A stretch of DNA of 64,000 nucleotides, from NCBI GenBank assembly GCA_946481345.1, contig CAMLMY010000004.1, positions 1-64,000 on the forward strand. The letters are read 5' to 3'. Source of the stretch: an uncultured Gilliamella sp. (GTDB taxonomy: Bacteria; Pseudomonadota; Gammaproteobacteria; Enterobacterales; Orbaceae). The notes below the pieces were generated by a model. The model worked only from the letters and a program-made list of their open reading frames with translations, ran no database searches and had not been told where the DNA came from. A program made the position numbers and the translations under genes. Shown here in pieces: positions 48,546 to 59,319 of the stretch (position 1 is the stretch's first letter; every line of letters begins with the position of its first letter).

Positions 48546-49814
48546 ATGATAAATAATAAAGAAACACTAATGAGCTTTAGAGCAAAATTGCAAAAAGTTA
48601 TTGGTTCTATTCAATCAAGTTATTCTGTGCAAGCTGTTTCAAGTGGCATGATGATGCTATTACCTGTCATGATGGTGGGCTCGATTGTTGCGGTTTTAAA
48701 TAGTTTAAATATTGAATCTTATCAGGCAGTATTAGTGGCAACAGGATTAAAATCTGCTTTTAAAGTTGCTTCAGTAGTCACCATGAACGTGATTTCACTC
48801 TATGTCGTGGTAGCTATTGCCTATAAGATGGCAGAATTACATAAAAAAGATGGTATTTTAGCTGCATTAATGGGGCTAATGGCTTTCCTTTTTATCACTC
48901 CAATGAAAACCAACGGTATTGCAGCCATTGATCTTTTGTATGTTGGTTCAAGAGGAATGATTGTTGCGATGTTAGTAGGATTATTTGCTACTCGTTTTTA
49001 TATTTTCTTACTTAATCGTAAACTAACGATAAAAATGCCTGAGTCAGTACCTGATTTTGTCTCAAAATCTTTTTCGAGTCTCATCCCCGCATTTATTATT
49101 GCCGTAGTATTCGCTCTAATTAATGCGTTAGTTGGTCTTACTGAATTTGATAATGTACATAATTTAATTTATTCCATAATTCAAGTACCGCTTCAAGGCT
49201 TAGGTGCAAGTTTAGCAGCAGCGTTATTAATTGTATTTTTAGCGGAATTTTTATGGTTCTTTGGTATTCACGGTTCAATGGCGACTTCGGCTATCTTATA
49301 TGCTTTATTCTATCCTTTTGATATAGCCAATTTAGAAGCATTTCAAGCAGGTCAAGCGTTACCATTTATTGTCACAATGACATTTATTAATGCACAAAAA
49401 GGACCGCGTTATTTAGCATTATCTATTTTATTAGTACGCTGTAAGAGCCAACAAATGAAAAGTTTAGGTAAGATTGGCTTTATACCAGGTTGCTTTGGTA
49501 TTAGTGAGCCTTACAAATTTGGTTTACCTATGGTATTAAATCCAATTTTATTTTTACCTTTAATTTTTGCCGGAACCATTAATGTGGGCTTATCTTATTT
49601 TGCTACATTGATTGGTATTATTCCTCGTGTTAATGGTATGCCTCTACCAACGGCTGGAACGCCTGAAATTATTAAAGGATTTATGATTGGTGGTTGGCAA
49701 ATGGCAATATGGCATGTGGTATTATTGGTTGTTGCTATGTTGGTTTACTTTCCATTTGTTCGTTACATGGATAGACAAAAACTCAGTATTGAACAAGCGG
49801 CAACGGAGAAATAA
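48546..49814 (+). CDS. PTS lactose/cellobiose-family IIC permease
   Basis: A 422-aa membrane transporter of the CelB family, about ten TM helices. Motifs LWFFGIHGSMATSAILYALFYP (about residue 238) and CFGISEPYKFGLPMVLNPI (about 320) carry the conserved His and Glu for substrate binding. Substrates in this family are beta-glucosides, chitobiose or lactose. It ends 3 bp before the phosphatase gene. Confidence 0.93.
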   Translation: MINNKETLMSFRAKLQKVIGSIQSSYSVQAVSSGMMMLLPVMMVGSIVAVLNSLNIESYQAVLVATGLKSAFKVASVVTMNVISLYVVVAIAYKMAELHKKDGILAALMGLMAFLFITPMKTNGIAAIDLLYVGSRGMIVAMLVGLFATRFYIFLLNRKLTIKMPESVPDFVSKSFSSLIPAFIIAVVFALINALVGLTEFDNVHNLIYSIIQVPLQGLGASLAAALLIVFLAEFLWFFGIHGSMATSAILYALFYPFDIANLEAFQAGQALPFIVTMTFINAQKGPRYLALSILLVRCKSQQMKSLGKIGFIPGCFGISEPYKFGLPMVLNPILFLPLIFAGTINVGLSYFATLIGIIPRVNGMPLPTAGTPEIIKGFMIGGWQMAIWHVVLLVVAMLVYFPFVRYMDRQKLSIEQAATEK

Positions 49815-49817
49815 TAG

Positions 49818-50873
49818 ATGCACAATAATATTATAGTTAATGCAGTTGAAAGATTAACACCAAGCCGTGTGCGTCTAAGTTGGCAATCACCAGCACAATC
49901 GCAAGAGGTAAAAATTTATTTGAGTGATAGTGCTGATATAAAAAATGCTGAAAAAACTGTACTTACTCAAACAACACAATCAAGCATTGATTTAGATATT
50001 CTTGATGATAAACGTTGCTATTTTATCCTTGATATTAATGGTCAAAATTATGTGACTGCAGAACGTGTTCTGCCATTGGAAGGTGCAAATAATTTTCGTG
50101 ATATTGGCGGCTATAGAACTGGTGATGGTAAAACTGTTAGATGGGGTAATCTTTATCGTTCAGATCATTTACATAATTTGACAGATAAGGATATCGCATA
50201 TTTAAATACGGCAAATTTTCATACTATTATTGATTATCGTAATGAAAAAGAATACAGCAAACAACCCAATCGCTTGTGGAATAATCAGCTAAATACATTT
50301 CGTTTAATTCCCGATGCATCTTCAGCAGAGTTAGCAGCTAAAGCTAGTAATGATCATGAAAAAATACAGGAGCTCATTAGTTTAAGCCAAAGCAAAAATG
50401 GCAAAATGGTTATTGATGGTTCTGGGCTAATTATGCAAGAACAAAATCGTGATTTTATCCGTAATCCTGAAACAGCCAAAATATATAGAGAACTTATTGA
50501 TATTATTTTAGATAGCCGAAATTTGGCGATAGTACAACATTGTCGAGGAGGTAAAGATAGAACCGGTTTCGGTATAGCTATTATATTAGCTATTTTAGGC
50601 GTTGATGAACAAACTATATTATTAGATTATGCAATGACAAGTGAATTAAGGTATTCTCGTAATATGCGTAGAATGGAGAAATATAAAAAAGAGACCGATA
50701 ATGCTGAAATTTTAGCTTTTTTGTATTCTATGATGGAAGCGCGTAGTAGTTACCTTGAAGCTGCATTTGATGAAATGCGTACAAGATTCGGGTCAATTGC
50801 GGGATATTTAACTAAAGCGTTAAAAATAACAGAAAGCGAGAGAGAAAAAATAAAACAAAATTATCTCTATTAA
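49818..50873 (+). CDS. Tyrosine-phosphatase-fold protein with N-terminal beta domain
   Basis: 351 aa without a signal peptide. Residues 1-80 look like a fibronectin/Ig-type beta domain. From about 88 (LEGANNFRDIGGYR...WGNLYRSDHL) it follows the Y_phosphatase3 family, with the catalytic loop HCRGGKDRTG at 241-250 (Cys242, Arg248), preceded by an Asp in NLTDKD. This family includes protein and phosphoinositide/sugar phosphatases. It is the last gene of the sigma-54 PTS operon, which lacks a phospho-glycosidase, so a sugar-phosphate phosphatase role is a testable alternative to protein tyrosine dephosphorylation. Confidence 0.85.
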   Translation: MHNNIIVNAVERLTPSRVRLSWQSPAQSQEVKIYLSDSADIKNAEKTVLTQTTQSSIDLDILDDKRCYFILDINGQNYVTAERVLPLEGANNFRDIGGYRTGDGKTVRWGNLYRSDHLHNLTDKDIAYLNTANFHTIIDYRNEKEYSKQPNRLWNNQLNTFRLIPDASSAELAAKASNDHEKIQELISLSQSKNGKMVIDGSGLIMQEQNRDFIRNPETAKIYRELIDIILDSRNLAIVQHCRGGKDRTGFGIAIILAILGVDEQTILLDYAMTSELRYSRNMRRMEKYKKETDNAEILAFLYSMMEARSSYLEAAFDEMRTRFGSIAGYLTKALKITESEREKIKQNYLY

Positions 50874-50904
50874 AAAAAATTAACCCAGTATTAAACTGGG
50901 TTAA
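50873..50904 (-). terminator. Terminator of grcA, also usable by the phosphatase operon
   Basis: A 10-bp perfect stem (50880-50889 with 50895-50904) with a 5-base loop. On the minus strand it runs into eight T residues, placing it at the end of grcA. Confidence 0.85.
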
Positions 50905-50934
50905 TCTAATTTATACTATTTCATACTCTGTAAA

Positions 50935-51318
50935 TTACATTTTAGTAGTAAATGTACGAGCAATAACATCACGTTGTTGTTCAGCAGTTAGTGAGTTAAA
51001 ACGAACTGCATAACCAGAAACACGAATTGTTAATTGTGGGTATTTTTCTGGATGTTGTACTGCATCTTCTAATGTTTCACGACGAAGTACGTTTACATTT
51101 AAATGTTGACCACCTTCAACTTTAATTGTTGGTGCTACATCTAATGGAACTTCACGATATTCGAATTGACCAAGTTCCGCAGTTGGGACGATTTGATCTT
51201 CTTTGTAAACTGATTTAGCAGCAACACAACGAGCTTCTTTGGTTGAATCATCTAATAACCAGAAAGAGTTAAGTAGTGCTTGATTGTCTGCTTTAGTAAT
51301 TTGGATACCTGTAATCAT
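50935..51318 (-). CDS. grcA: Autonomous glycyl radical cofactor GrcA (YfiD)
   Basis: A 127-aa protein that replaces the oxygen-cleaved C-terminus of pyruvate formate-lyase. The radical site Gly102 is in [10 protein letters not shown], and the end [20 protein letters not shown] is the PFL C-terminus. AGGAGG precedes the start. A perfect FNR box upstream points to anaerobic induction. It is divergent from ung as in E. coli. Confidence 0.96.
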   Translation of the reverse strand: MITGIQITKADNQALLNSFWLLDDSTKEARCVAAKSVYKEDQIVPTAELGQFEYREVPLDVAPTIKVEGGQHLNVNVLRRETLEDAVQHPEKYPQLTIRVSGYAVRFNSLTAEQQRDVIARTFTTKM

Positions 51319-51390
51319 TTTTAAATCCTCCTAATGGATCTGGACCTTATTGTCCTAAACTATTTAGGAGTAATATAGCACTTTCAAAAT

Positions 51391-51404
51391 TTGATTAAAA
51401 TCAA
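51391..51404 (-). promoter_or_regulatory. FNR box upstream of grcA
   Basis: TTGAT-TAAA-ATCAA is an exact match to the FNR consensus TTGATNNNNATCAA, 73 bp upstream of the grcA start, so anaerobic activation is likely, as for E. coli yfiD. Confidence 0.9.
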
Positions 51405-51711
51405 AAAAAGCTATTAATCTAATAAGTTTTACCGTTGATCGTATAATTTTACTCAATTTTTGCAAATAACTTTATATTTATTAAAAGGTAATCTTTTATT
51501 GTCACTTGCAATTTAAGTGATATTTTGATGATCTTATATTAAACAAGTTATTTTTATGCGTCTTTTTATTCGTTGAACGCTTATTTACTGTTGAATGAAG
51601 AGTACTTTTCTCATCATTGATTATCAGTAGGTTTATTGGTATTTTTAGGTATAATTAATATCATCAATAAATCCAGTGTTGAACTAGATAAAACAATTGT
51701 AAAGGTCAAAT
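51405..51711 (+). promoter_or_regulatory. grcA-ung intergenic region
   Basis: About 300 bp of AT-rich sequence with no gene. TATAAT at 51650-51655 is the best -10 candidate for ung; no good -35 is visible. I see no RNA structure or repeat in the remainder. Confidence 0.4.
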
Positions 51712-52404
51712 ATGAGTAATCAATTAACATGGAATGATGTTATTGGCTCTGAAAAAGAGAAGCCCTATTTTCAACATATAATGCAGTTTGTGGCAACGCA
51801 GCGTGCGCAAGGTAAAATTATTTACCCACCCCAGCACGATGTATTTAATGCTTTTCGTTTTACTGCATTTAGTGACATTAAAGTAGTGATCCTAGGGCAG
51901 GATCCTTATCATGGTCCAAATCAAGCTCATGGCTTATCCTTTTCTGTATTACCTGGAATCAAACCGCCTCCCTCGCTTATAAATATCTATAAAGAGTTAG
52001 CAACTGATATTGAAGGATTCACGATACCTAATCATGGCTATTTAGGTTATTGGGCTACTCAAGGTGTCTTATTACTCAATAATGTATTAACAGTTGAAGC
52101 TGGTCAAGCTCACTCTCATGCCAAAATAGGTTGGGAAACCTTTACCGATCATGTTATTGCGGCAATTGATAAATATCTAGAGGGTGTTGTTTTTCTTCTT
52201 TGGGGCTCACCAGCACAAAAGAAAGGTCAATTTATTGATCGTCAAAAACACCATGTGTTAACGGCGGTACACCCATCGCCATTATCGGCTCATCGTGGAT
52301 TTTTTGGTTGTAAACACTTTTCAAAAGCCAATAATTTTATTTTACAGCATGGTAAAACACCTATCGATTGGCAACCACGATTACCGGAAAAAGTTAATGA
52401 GTAG
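51712..52404 (+). CDS. ung: Uracil-DNA glycosylase
   Basis: A 230-aa family-1 UDG that removes uracil from DNA. The catalytic Asp is in [18 protein letters not shown] (about residue 64) and the second catalytic His in [17 protein letters not shown] (about 187). Length agrees with E. coli Ung. The 3' end overlaps the LacI-family gene by 8 bp. Confidence 0.97.
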   Translation: MSNQLTWNDVIGSEKEKPYFQHIMQFVATQRAQGKIIYPPQHDVFNAFRFTAFSDIKVVILGQDPYHGPNQAHGLSFSVLPGIKPPPSLINIYKELATDIEGFTIPNHGYLGYWATQGVLLLNNVLTVEAGQAHSHAKIGWETFTDHVIAAIDKYLEGVVFLLWGSPAQKKGQFIDRQKHHVLTAVHPSPLSAHRGFFGCKHFSKANNFILQHGKTPIDWQPRLPEKVNE

Positions 52405-53401
52405 TAATAAGAAACGCCGTCCTGGCTTACAGGAAATTGCTAAATTAGTTGGGGTCAGCAAAATGACAGTAAGTCGCTTTTTGCGAGATCCTAAGCTTGT
52501 ATCTGAATCACTTCAATTACAAATATCATCGGCTATTGATAAGCTCGGGTATATTCCTAACAAAGCTCCTGATATGTTATCAAATGCCAAAAGTCATGCT
52601 ATTGGAGTTGTATTTCCCTCATTAACTAACCAAGTTTTTGCTGATATTTTAAAAGGTATTGAGATGGTTTCCGACGTGCAAGGTTATCAAACCATGATCA
52701 CTCACACCGGATATAACGCTGATAAAGAAGAGTTACGAGTGCGTTCTTTGCTGTCTTATAATATTGATGGATTAATTTTGACGGAAAGGATACATAACCC
52801 AGCTACCTTAAAGATGATTGAAATTTCAGGTGTCCCAGTAGTGGAAATTATGGACAGCGTGTCGCCTTGCATTGATATGGCGGTTGGATTTGATAATTTC
52901 ACAGCTACAAAAAATATGATTCATCGCATGATAAATAAAGGACGACGCCACATAGTTTATTTTAGTGCAAGACAAGATCAACGTAGTATCATTCGGCAAC
53001 AAGGCTATGAAAAAGCTATGCAAGAGGCAGGATTAACGCCTAAAACATTAGCTACTAAAGAAGCCTCATCTTATGATTTGGGGGCGAGATTTTTACACCA
53101 GATATTAAAAGAATATCCATGTGTTGATGGTATTTTTAGTACCAATGATGATTTGGCTTTAGGTGTATTACTTGAATGTCAACGTATTGGTATTGAAATA
53201 CCAAAACAAATTGCGATTGTTGGTTTTCATGGCCATAAAATTGGTCAGTATATGAATCCTAAATTAGCTTCCATTCATACGCCAAGAATTGAAATGGGAA
53301 AAATTGCTACAGAATTACTCTTGAAACGTATAAATGGTGAAAATATTGCTGAAAAGGTCATTGATTTACCTGTTGAATACCTTGATGGTGAAAGTTTGTA
53401 A
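52397..53401 (+). CDS. gntR: LacI-family gluconate regulator GntR-like
   Basis: 334 aa similar along its length to E. coli GntR, the gluconate repressor. The N-terminal helix-turn-helix is [26 protein letters not shown], followed by the hinge and periplasmic-binding-like domain ([54 protein letters not shown]). I start at ATG 52397, inside the ung 3' end; the frame open further left is not conserved. No gluconate genes lie nearby. Confidence 0.88.
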   Translation: MSSNKKRRPGLQEIAKLVGVSKMTVSRFLRDPKLVSESLQLQISSAIDKLGYIPNKAPDMLSNAKSHAIGVVFPSLTNQVFADILKGIEMVSDVQGYQTMITHTGYNADKEELRVRSLLSYNIDGLILTERIHNPATLKMIEISGVPVVEIMDSVSPCIDMAVGFDNFTATKNMIHRMINKGRRHIVYFSARQDQRSIIRQQGYEKAMQEAGLTPKTLATKEASSYDLGARFLHQILKEYPCVDGIFSTNDDLALGVLLECQRIGIEIPKQIAIVGFHGHKIGQYMNPKLASIHTPRIEMGKIATELLLKRINGENIAEKVIDLPVEYLDGESL

Positions 53402-53562
53402 TCAATTTTAAAATCTTTTCTAAAATTTATATCATTATCACATTATTGATTAGGTTTGGATGGATTTCAGGTTTTCATGATTTGATATCTATGCTAAAAT
53501 CGCCTCTCAGTGGTTATTTACACCTACTAATTAGATCATCAAAGAATAACACTGAGGCCCCC

Positions 53563-54189
53563 ATGAAAATTGTTGAAGTAAAACACCCTCTAGTTCGCCA
53601 TAAAATTGGCTTAATGCGTGAACACGATATTAGCACAAAAGATTTCCGAAACCTTGCCAGTGAAGTTGGTAGTTTATTAACTTATGAAGCAACCGCTAAC
53701 TTACCAACAGAAACCGTAACCATTGAAGGTTGGTGTGGCCCTGTGCAAGTAGAACGTATTAAAGGTAAAAAAATTACTGTTGTTCCTATTCTACGTGCTG
53801 GTTTAGGTATGATGGATGGCGTATTAGAACACATACCTAGTGCAAGAATTAGTGTTGTTGGTTTTTATCGTAACGAAGAAACACTTGAACCTGTTCCTTA
53901 TTTCCAAAAACTCACTTCAGATATCGAAGAACGAATGGCGTTAGTGGTTGATCCAATGCTAGCAACCGGTGGTTCAATGGTAGCAACTATTGATCTACTT
54001 AAGAAAGCAGGCTGTAAAAATATTAAAGTGTTAGTTTTAGTTGCTGCGCCAGAAGGTATCAAAGTATTAGAACAAGCTCATCCTGATGTTGAACTTTATA
54101 CGGCATCAATTGATGAACGTCTAAATGATAAAGGCTATATTTTACCTGGGCTAGGTGATGCCGGAGACAAAATATTTGGCACTAAATAA
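53563..54189 (+). CDS. upp: Uracil phosphoribosyltransferase
   Basis: A 208-aa enzyme converting uracil and PRPP to UMP, matching E. coli Upp in length. It starts [19 protein letters not shown] at ATG 53563 with TGAGG before it. The PRPP loop [10 protein letters not shown] is near residue 130, and the end [15 protein letters not shown] is typical. It precedes uraA. Confidence 0.97.
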   Translation: MKIVEVKHPLVRHKIGLMREHDISTKDFRNLASEVGSLLTYEATANLPTETVTIEGWCGPVQVERIKGKKITVVPILRAGLGMMDGVLEHIPSARISVVGFYRNEETLEPVPYFQKLTSDIEERMALVVDPMLATGGSMVATIDLLKKAGCKNIKVLVLVAAPEGIKVLEQAHPDVELYTASIDERLNDKGYILPGLGDAGDKIFGTK

Positions 54190-54204
54190 AATCTCAATTT
54201 TTAG

Positions 54205-54225
54205 ACCGGTTTATCCGGTTTTTTT
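54205..54225 (+). terminator. Weak terminator between upp and uraA
   Basis: A 5-bp GC-rich stem (54205-54209 with 54215-54219) followed by an 8-T run. It probably reduces but does not abolish read-through into uraA. Confidence 0.6.
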
Positions 54226-54287
54226 ATGTCTGCTATTTAATAATTAATTTGCTATTAGCAAAAAGAAGTTTAAGAAGAGAGGAAAAC

Positions 54288-55550
54288 GTGGTTAAAATCA
54301 ATAATGATGAAATTGAAAAGGATACTTCACCATTAAAACCAGCCTGGCAAGATATTTTTACTGGTGCTCAAATGCTGTTTGTCGCTTTTGGTGCTTTAGT
54401 CTTAGTGCCATTGTTAACTGGTTTAAATCCAAATGTAGCATTATTTACTGCCGGTATTGGTACATTGTTATTTCAACTTGCAACTAAAAATAAAGTACCG
54501 GTATTTTTAGCCTCTTCTTTTGCTTTTATTGCTCCAATTTCTTTTGGTGTAGCTCAATGGGGAATACCGGCAACTTTAGGTGGATTGGTTGCCGCTGGTT
54601 TGGTATTTATGTTTTTTGCTTTTCTGGTCAAAATTAATGGTAACAATGTTATCGATCGGATTTTACCGCCGGTAGTTACCGGGCCAATTATTATGGTAAT
54701 TGGTTTATCATTAGCCCCCGTTGCAGTTGGTATGGCTATGGGTAAAGATAGTGGACTTCAAGCCGAAAATTATCAACTTATCATTATTTCCATGGCTTCT
54801 TTGTTAACGACTTTAATTGTTGCTATCTGGGCAAAAGGCTTTTTTAGATTGGTTCCAATTATTGCTGGTATAGTGGTTGGATATGCACTTTCATGTGCTT
54901 TTGGTATTGTCAATTTTCAACCAGTTATTGATGCACCATGGTTTAAAGTGCCTGATTTCACATTTCCTGAGTTTCAGTGGCAAGCTATTTTATATATGAT
55001 CCCTATTGTGATTGCCCCAACTATTGAGCATGTGGGTGATATTATGGCAATTGGTGCTGTAACAGGTAAAGATTATACTCGTGAACCAGGTTTACAGAGG
55101 ACATTGTTGGGTGATGGATTGGCTACTACAACAGCAGGATTTTTTGGTGGGCCTCCATGTATTACTTATGCCGAAGTTATTGGTGCGGTAACCTTAACCC
55201 GCAATTTTAAAACTCAGGTAATGACTTGGGCGGCGTTATGGGCAATCTTAATGTCTTTCATTGGTAAAATAGGGGCATTTTTAAGCTCAATTCCAACTGT
55301 CGTAATGGGTGGAATCATGGTGCTGTTATTTGGTTCAATTGCTTCGGTTGGTATTAATATTTTAGTCAAACATAAAGTCGATCTTTCTGTATCACGGAAT
55401 ATGTGTATTGTCTCGTTAGTACTAGTATTTGGTATTGGTGGCATGATCTTTGATTTTGGTTCTTATGCATTACAGGGTATTAGTTTATGTGGGATTTTAG
55501 CCATTGTGTTAAATTTAATCTTACCGCAACAAACTAAAACAAATAACTAA
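54288..55550 (+). CDS. uraA: Uracil permease UraA
   Basis: A 420-aa NCS2-family proton/uracil symporter with about 14 TM segments. Signature regions are GAQMLFVAFGALVLVPLLTGLNP, the substrate motif IEHVGDIMAIGAVTGKDY and GGPPCITYAEVIGAVTLTRN. I start at GTG 54288 with AGAGAGGA at about 54276. It forms the upp-uraA uracil salvage unit. Confidence 0.95.
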   Translation: MVKINNDEIEKDTSPLKPAWQDIFTGAQMLFVAFGALVLVPLLTGLNPNVALFTAGIGTLLFQLATKNKVPVFLASSFAFIAPISFGVAQWGIPATLGGLVAAGLVFMFFAFLVKINGNNVIDRILPPVVTGPIIMVIGLSLAPVAVGMAMGKDSGLQAENYQLIIISMASLLTTLIVAIWAKGFFRLVPIIAGIVVGYALSCAFGIVNFQPVIDAPWFKVPDFTFPEFQWQAILYMIPIVIAPTIEHVGDIMAIGAVTGKDYTREPGLQRTLLGDGLATTTAGFFGGPPCITYAEVIGAVTLTRNFKTQVMTWAALWAILMSFIGKIGAFLSSIPTVVMGGIMVLLFGSIASVGINILVKHKVDLSVSRNMCIVSLVLVFGIGGMIFDFGSYALQGISLCGILAIVLNLILPQQTKTNN

Positions 55551-56091
55551 GATAAACATTCTGGCCGTTAATTATAAAATCGATTAATGGCTAATCATAT
55601 TTCCTCTTTTTTACTACTCTATAAGATCTCTACGTTTTACTTAATAAATAATTATTTTAGTCAGCAAGCGCTAACTTTTATAAAAAGTATCCATAAATAT
55701 AATAAGCCAACTCTGATCCAAAGCGTTGGGGATAACTTAATAACTATTATTTCTGCTCAATAAAATAATAAAACATATTTCATTTATAGTATGTTATTTA
55801 GAATAAATAAGTGAGTAATAACTTTTAAATAGTAGAGCTATTTTAAAAAAATTGAGGAACGGGGTTTTTGGATATGAAGGTCGATTCTTTTGATGGTAAT
55901 AATAGTGATTTTTATAATTAATTTTCCATTAAGACTTTACGAAGCTTAACCAATAAAGTGGCTAAAAAAGTTGCGAGAAATTTTTCTATCTTTATACTAC
56001 TCTAGTCTTTTAAGTAAAAAATTCTGACTGAATTTTTGCAAGTTTGCATATAAATTTAAATAAAAAAATATTAATTGGCGAGATCGTCTAG
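55551..56091 (+). other. 541-bp region between uraA and the adhesin-like gene
   Basis: No supported gene. It is AT-rich, with no clear terminator after uraA, no tRNA, no CRISPR-type repeat and no recognisable protein fragment. A 58-codon ORF (55587-55763) has no ribosome site. A GAGG-ATG-like start at 55874 opens only 15 codons. The last part may hold the promoter and leader of the adhesin-like gene. Confidence 0.5.
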
Positions 56092-57651
56092 ATGTACTGT
56101 AATTTCCAAAAGCCAATATGGGCAACATATATTTTAAATTCGTCAAAGTTGAGCTCCCAATATTCATTTTTTACTATATTTTGTTTTTTATCGAAATCAA
56201 GCAGAATTCTGCGGTTTTTTTTACAATCCTTTTGCCGTTCTTTTTTATCTCGGCGGATTTTATTAGGGTTAATAATGGTTGCTTTTATGCAACTATCCTT
56301 TTCTAGTCAAGCATTAACATCTGAAACATCAAATCTTATTCATGGTCATGCGCCTCATTTTACCTTTGATGGAGGAGGGACTCGTGTGACTAACACCGAT
56401 AGCCTGCTCGGGATAACCCTCTCTAATGGAACTAAATACACTCCTACAACAAATAATTCATTTATTAAGCCAATCGAATTACCAAATTTAGGTGAAACGT
56501 TCGCTAATATCGACATGTTAGTGCCAACTGATACTTATTCAATAAATTTAAGTTCACTTATCGCAGAACCATATAATTATTTTGGAGATGATGATGGCGA
56601 TGAGAATGTTACCGCTACTGGTTCTTTAACATTATCTATCGTAGATAAAAATAATCAATTGGTTGCACGTAATGCAATATTAGATATCTGTAAAGCGCCA
56701 TACAAATTAACATTATCCAATACTGATGGCGCCTTAACTACTCGTTATGGCTTTCCAAATAGTAATACTTTTAACGCGAGTAATACAACTTATTATATCA
56801 ATCCTAAAATATCGCCAAAAGTGTGTTTTGCTAAACCCAATTTATTATATGGTTCAAAAGTAACAAATATGGGGCATTTTGCAGGTCCTCCATCCATTTG
56901 GGATCCTGAAAATGGGTTTATTACCCAGTCGTTTGATTCGACCACTTATGGTTTAAACTTCCCAACGACAGGCGCCGATGGTTTATATTTTGATTTAATT
57001 ATAGGTGGTGTTGCTCAACCCTTAAAATGGGAAGAGGTTGAACGCGAAGGTATTAAAGCAACGATGACACCAGATCCCTCAGGTACAAGTGTACGAGTTA
57101 AACTGACAGGTCCTGTTGCTACTGAGTGGGAATCAGATTCTCCTGATAATATATATAACCCTTCTTTGCCCCAGACTTTCGAGTTAGTTGGTCGAGACAG
57201 TAGTGATAATGAAGTGATTAAATACGGTTTCCAGTTAAAACAATGGTTCGTCAATCGAGGGCCTAAAAATTACAGCTATCAACAAATATCGTGGTGTGAA
57301 AAGATTGGTTATCGTATTACTGAAGTAAAGGATTTAACTAATGCAATTTGCCCATCAAATAATTATAGATGTCAAGGTTTTGTTGGTGCAACTCCTTCAT
57401 CATCTGATGGTTATTATGAACGTAACATCGGTGCAGGTTTATTTGCAGAGTGGGGATCTATGGGTGATTACAATGCCAACTTTAATGACTTCCAAACCTC
57501 CCTTAGGTGGTACTGGACAGATGAGGTTCTCAACCAGGGCAATGATTATGATAAGAATTATCGGTATATAGTTTCTGCGAGATATGGTCATGTAGATTTA
57601 ACAGGAAATTGGGGTGGCGGTGGAGTTAATCTTGTCTGTGTCTCTCATTAG
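56092..57651 (+). CDS. Exported adhesin-like protein of unknown function
   Basis: 519 aa at most. A hydrophobic signal (LLGLIMVAFMQLSFSSQALT) starts near residue 57; the preceding 56 residues would be an unusually long basic N-region, so the start is uncertain (56092, TTG 56149, or ATG 56274 with an AGGG ribosome site). The rest is beta-rich: two Ig-like segments with cysteines (about 180-240), then a C-terminal domain (LKQWFVNRG...QISWCEKIGYR...GLFAEWGSMGDY...NLVCVSH) that resembles the globular tip domains of enterobacterial adhesins. No beta-barrel or sorting anchor is seen. It has no operon partner. Confidence 0.6.
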   Translation: MYCNFQKPIWATYILNSSKLSSQYSFFTIFCFLSKSSRILRFFLQSFCRSFLSRRILLGLIMVAFMQLSFSSQALTSETSNLIHGHAPHFTFDGGGTRVTNTDSLLGITLSNGTKYTPTTNNSFIKPIELPNLGETFANIDMLVPTDTYSINLSSLIAEPYNYFGDDDGDENVTATGSLTLSIVDKNNQLVARNAILDICKAPYKLTLSNTDGALTTRYGFPNSNTFNASNTTYYINPKISPKVCFAKPNLLYGSKVTNMGHFAGPPSIWDPENGFITQSFDSTTYGLNFPTTGADGLYFDLIIGGVAQPLKWEEVEREGIKATMTPDPSGTSVRVKLTGPVATEWESDSPDNIYNPSLPQTFELVGRDSSDNEVIKYGFQLKQWFVNRGPKNYSYQQISWCEKIGYRITEVKDLTNAICPSNNYRCQGFVGATPSSSDGYYERNIGAGLFAEWGSMGDYNANFNDFQTSLRWYWTDEVLNQGNDYDKNYRYIVSARYGHVDLTGNWGGGGVNLVCVSH

Positions 57652-57714
57652 CGGTTTAGTGGTATTGTAATGCGTAATCCATACGCCTAAAATCAAACAG
57701 ATTTATTTTTGATA

Positions 57715-57750
57715 AATAAAAAACTCACTTATTTCTCAATAAGTGAGTTT
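57715..57750 (-). terminator. Terminator of lysS
   Basis: A 12-bp perfect stem (57721-57732 with 57739-57750) with a 6-base loop, followed on the minus strand by a T-rich run (57715-57720). It lies just past the lysS stop. Confidence 0.85.
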
Positions 57751-57773
57751 GGTTTAATAGTAATCAACAACCG

Positions 57774-59288
57774 TTATTTAATTGGACGCATTGTCGGGAA
57801 TAAAATTACATCGCGAATAGTATGACTGTTGGTAAATAACATTACAGTTCTGTCAATACCGATCCCTAAGCCAGCAGTTGGTGGTAGACCATGTTCTAAT
57901 GCGGTGATGTAATCTTCATCATAGAACATTGCTTCATCGTCACCGGCATCCTTTTGTGATACTTGATCGGCAAAACGTTGCGCCTGATCTTCTGCATCAT
58001 TAAGTTCTGAGAAACCATTACCAATTTCTCGTCCACCGATGAAAAATTCAAAGCGGTCAGTGACAAATGGGTTTTCATCATTACGACGAGCCAGTGGTGA
58101 TACTTCAGCTGGATATTCGGTGATAAAAGTTGGTTGTATTAAGTTAGCTTCAGCCACTTCTTCGAAAATTTCAGTTACAACTCGACCTAATCCCCAACCT
58201 TTTTCTACTTTGATTCCCACATCTTTGGCAATTGCACATGCTTTATCAAAATCATCTAAATCCGCATTATTCGTTTCTGGACGATAATGACATATTGCTT
58301 CACGCATCGTCATTTTGATAAATGGTTTTCCAAAATCAAAAGTATGTTCGCCATACTGTACAACTGCATCACCAGTTACTGCGATAGCTAAACGGCGGAA
58401 TAATGCTTCGGTTAATACAATTAGGTCTTTATAATCGGCATAAGCCATATACATTTCCATCATTGTAAATTCTGGATTATGTCGTGGTGATACCCCTTCA
58501 TTACGGAAGTTACGATTAATTTCAAATACTCGTTCAAATCCACCAACAACTAAACGTTTTAAGTAAAGTTCTGGCGCAATCCGTAAGTACATATCTAAAT
58601 CTAGCGCATTATGATGAGTAATAAATGGTTTTGCTGAAGCTCCACCAGGAATCACTTGCATCATTGGTGTTTCAACTTCCATAAAGTGGTTTTCAAGCAT
58701 AAAGTTGCGAATTTCAGTCACCACTTTTGAACGAGCAATAAAGGTATCTCGAGATTGTTGGTTAGTAATTAAATCAAGATAACGTTGACGATAGCGCATT
58801 TCTTGATCGGCTAAGCCATGGAACTTATCTGGTAATGGGCGTAGTGCTTTTGTTAATAAGCGAATTTCTTGACAATGGATTGAAAGCTCACCAGTTTTGG
58901 TTTTGAACAAATAACCTTTAGCACCAACAATATCACCAAGATCCCATTTTTTAAATTGTTCATTATAGTAATTTTCTGGTAGATCATCACGAGTGACATA
59001 AAGTTGGATTTGTCCAGTTACATCTTGTAGTGATACAAATGATGCTTTTCCCATAATACGGCGCATCATCATGCGACCAGCAACAGTAACGATAATTTTA
59101 TTTTCGATTAGCTCTTCGTTAGTTTTATCATCATACAATTTATGAAGATCGCTTGAGATTGCATCACGACGAAAATCGTTTGGGAAAGCAATGCCTTGTT
59201 CGCGAATTGCAGCTAGCTTTTCACGACGTATTGTAAGCTCATTGTTTAACTCTTCAATATGGTTTTGTTGCTCTTGCTGTGTTGACAT
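57774..59288 (-). CDS. lysS: Lysyl-tRNA synthetase
   Basis: A 504-aa class II synthetase. The N-terminal OB-fold anticodon domain ([16 protein letters not shown]) is followed by motif 2 ([29 protein letters not shown]) and motif 3 ([19 protein letters not shown]). It is 31 bp downstream of prfB and co-transcribed, as in E. coli. Confidence 0.98.
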   Translation of the reverse strand: MSTQQEQQNHIEELNNELTIRREKLAAIREQGIAFPNDFRRDAISSDLHKLYDDKTNEELIENKIIVTVAGRMMMRRIMGKASFVSLQDVTGQIQLYVTRDDLPENYYNEQFKKWDLGDIVGAKGYLFKTKTGELSIHCQEIRLLTKALRPLPDKFHGLADQEMRYRQRYLDLITNQQSRDTFIARSKVVTEIRNFMLENHFMEVETPMMQVIPGGASAKPFITHHNALDLDMYLRIAPELYLKRLVVGGFERVFEINRNFRNEGVSPRHNPEFTMMEMYMAYADYKDLIVLTEALFRRLAIAVTGDAVVQYGEHTFDFGKPFIKMTMREAICHYRPETNNADLDDFDKACAIAKDVGIKVEKGWGLGRVVTEIFEEVAEANLIQPTFITEYPAEVSPLARRNDENPFVTDRFEFFIGGREIGNGFSELNDAEDQAQRFADQVSQKDAGDDEAMFYDEDYITALEHGLPPTAGLGIGIDRTVMLFTNSHTIRDVILFPTMRPIK

Positions 59289-59319
59289 AATATTACCTTT
59301 TATTTATCACCAAACAGGG

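Noticed and set aside
55587..55763. 58-codon ORF in the uraA-adhesin gap
   Set aside because: No ribosome site, composition like the surrounding non-coding DNA, and no resemblance to a known protein.
55874..55921. 15-codon ORF behind a GAGGAACGGGG-like sequence
   Set aside because: The ribosome-like site is good but the peptide is too short and unrecognised to support as a gene.
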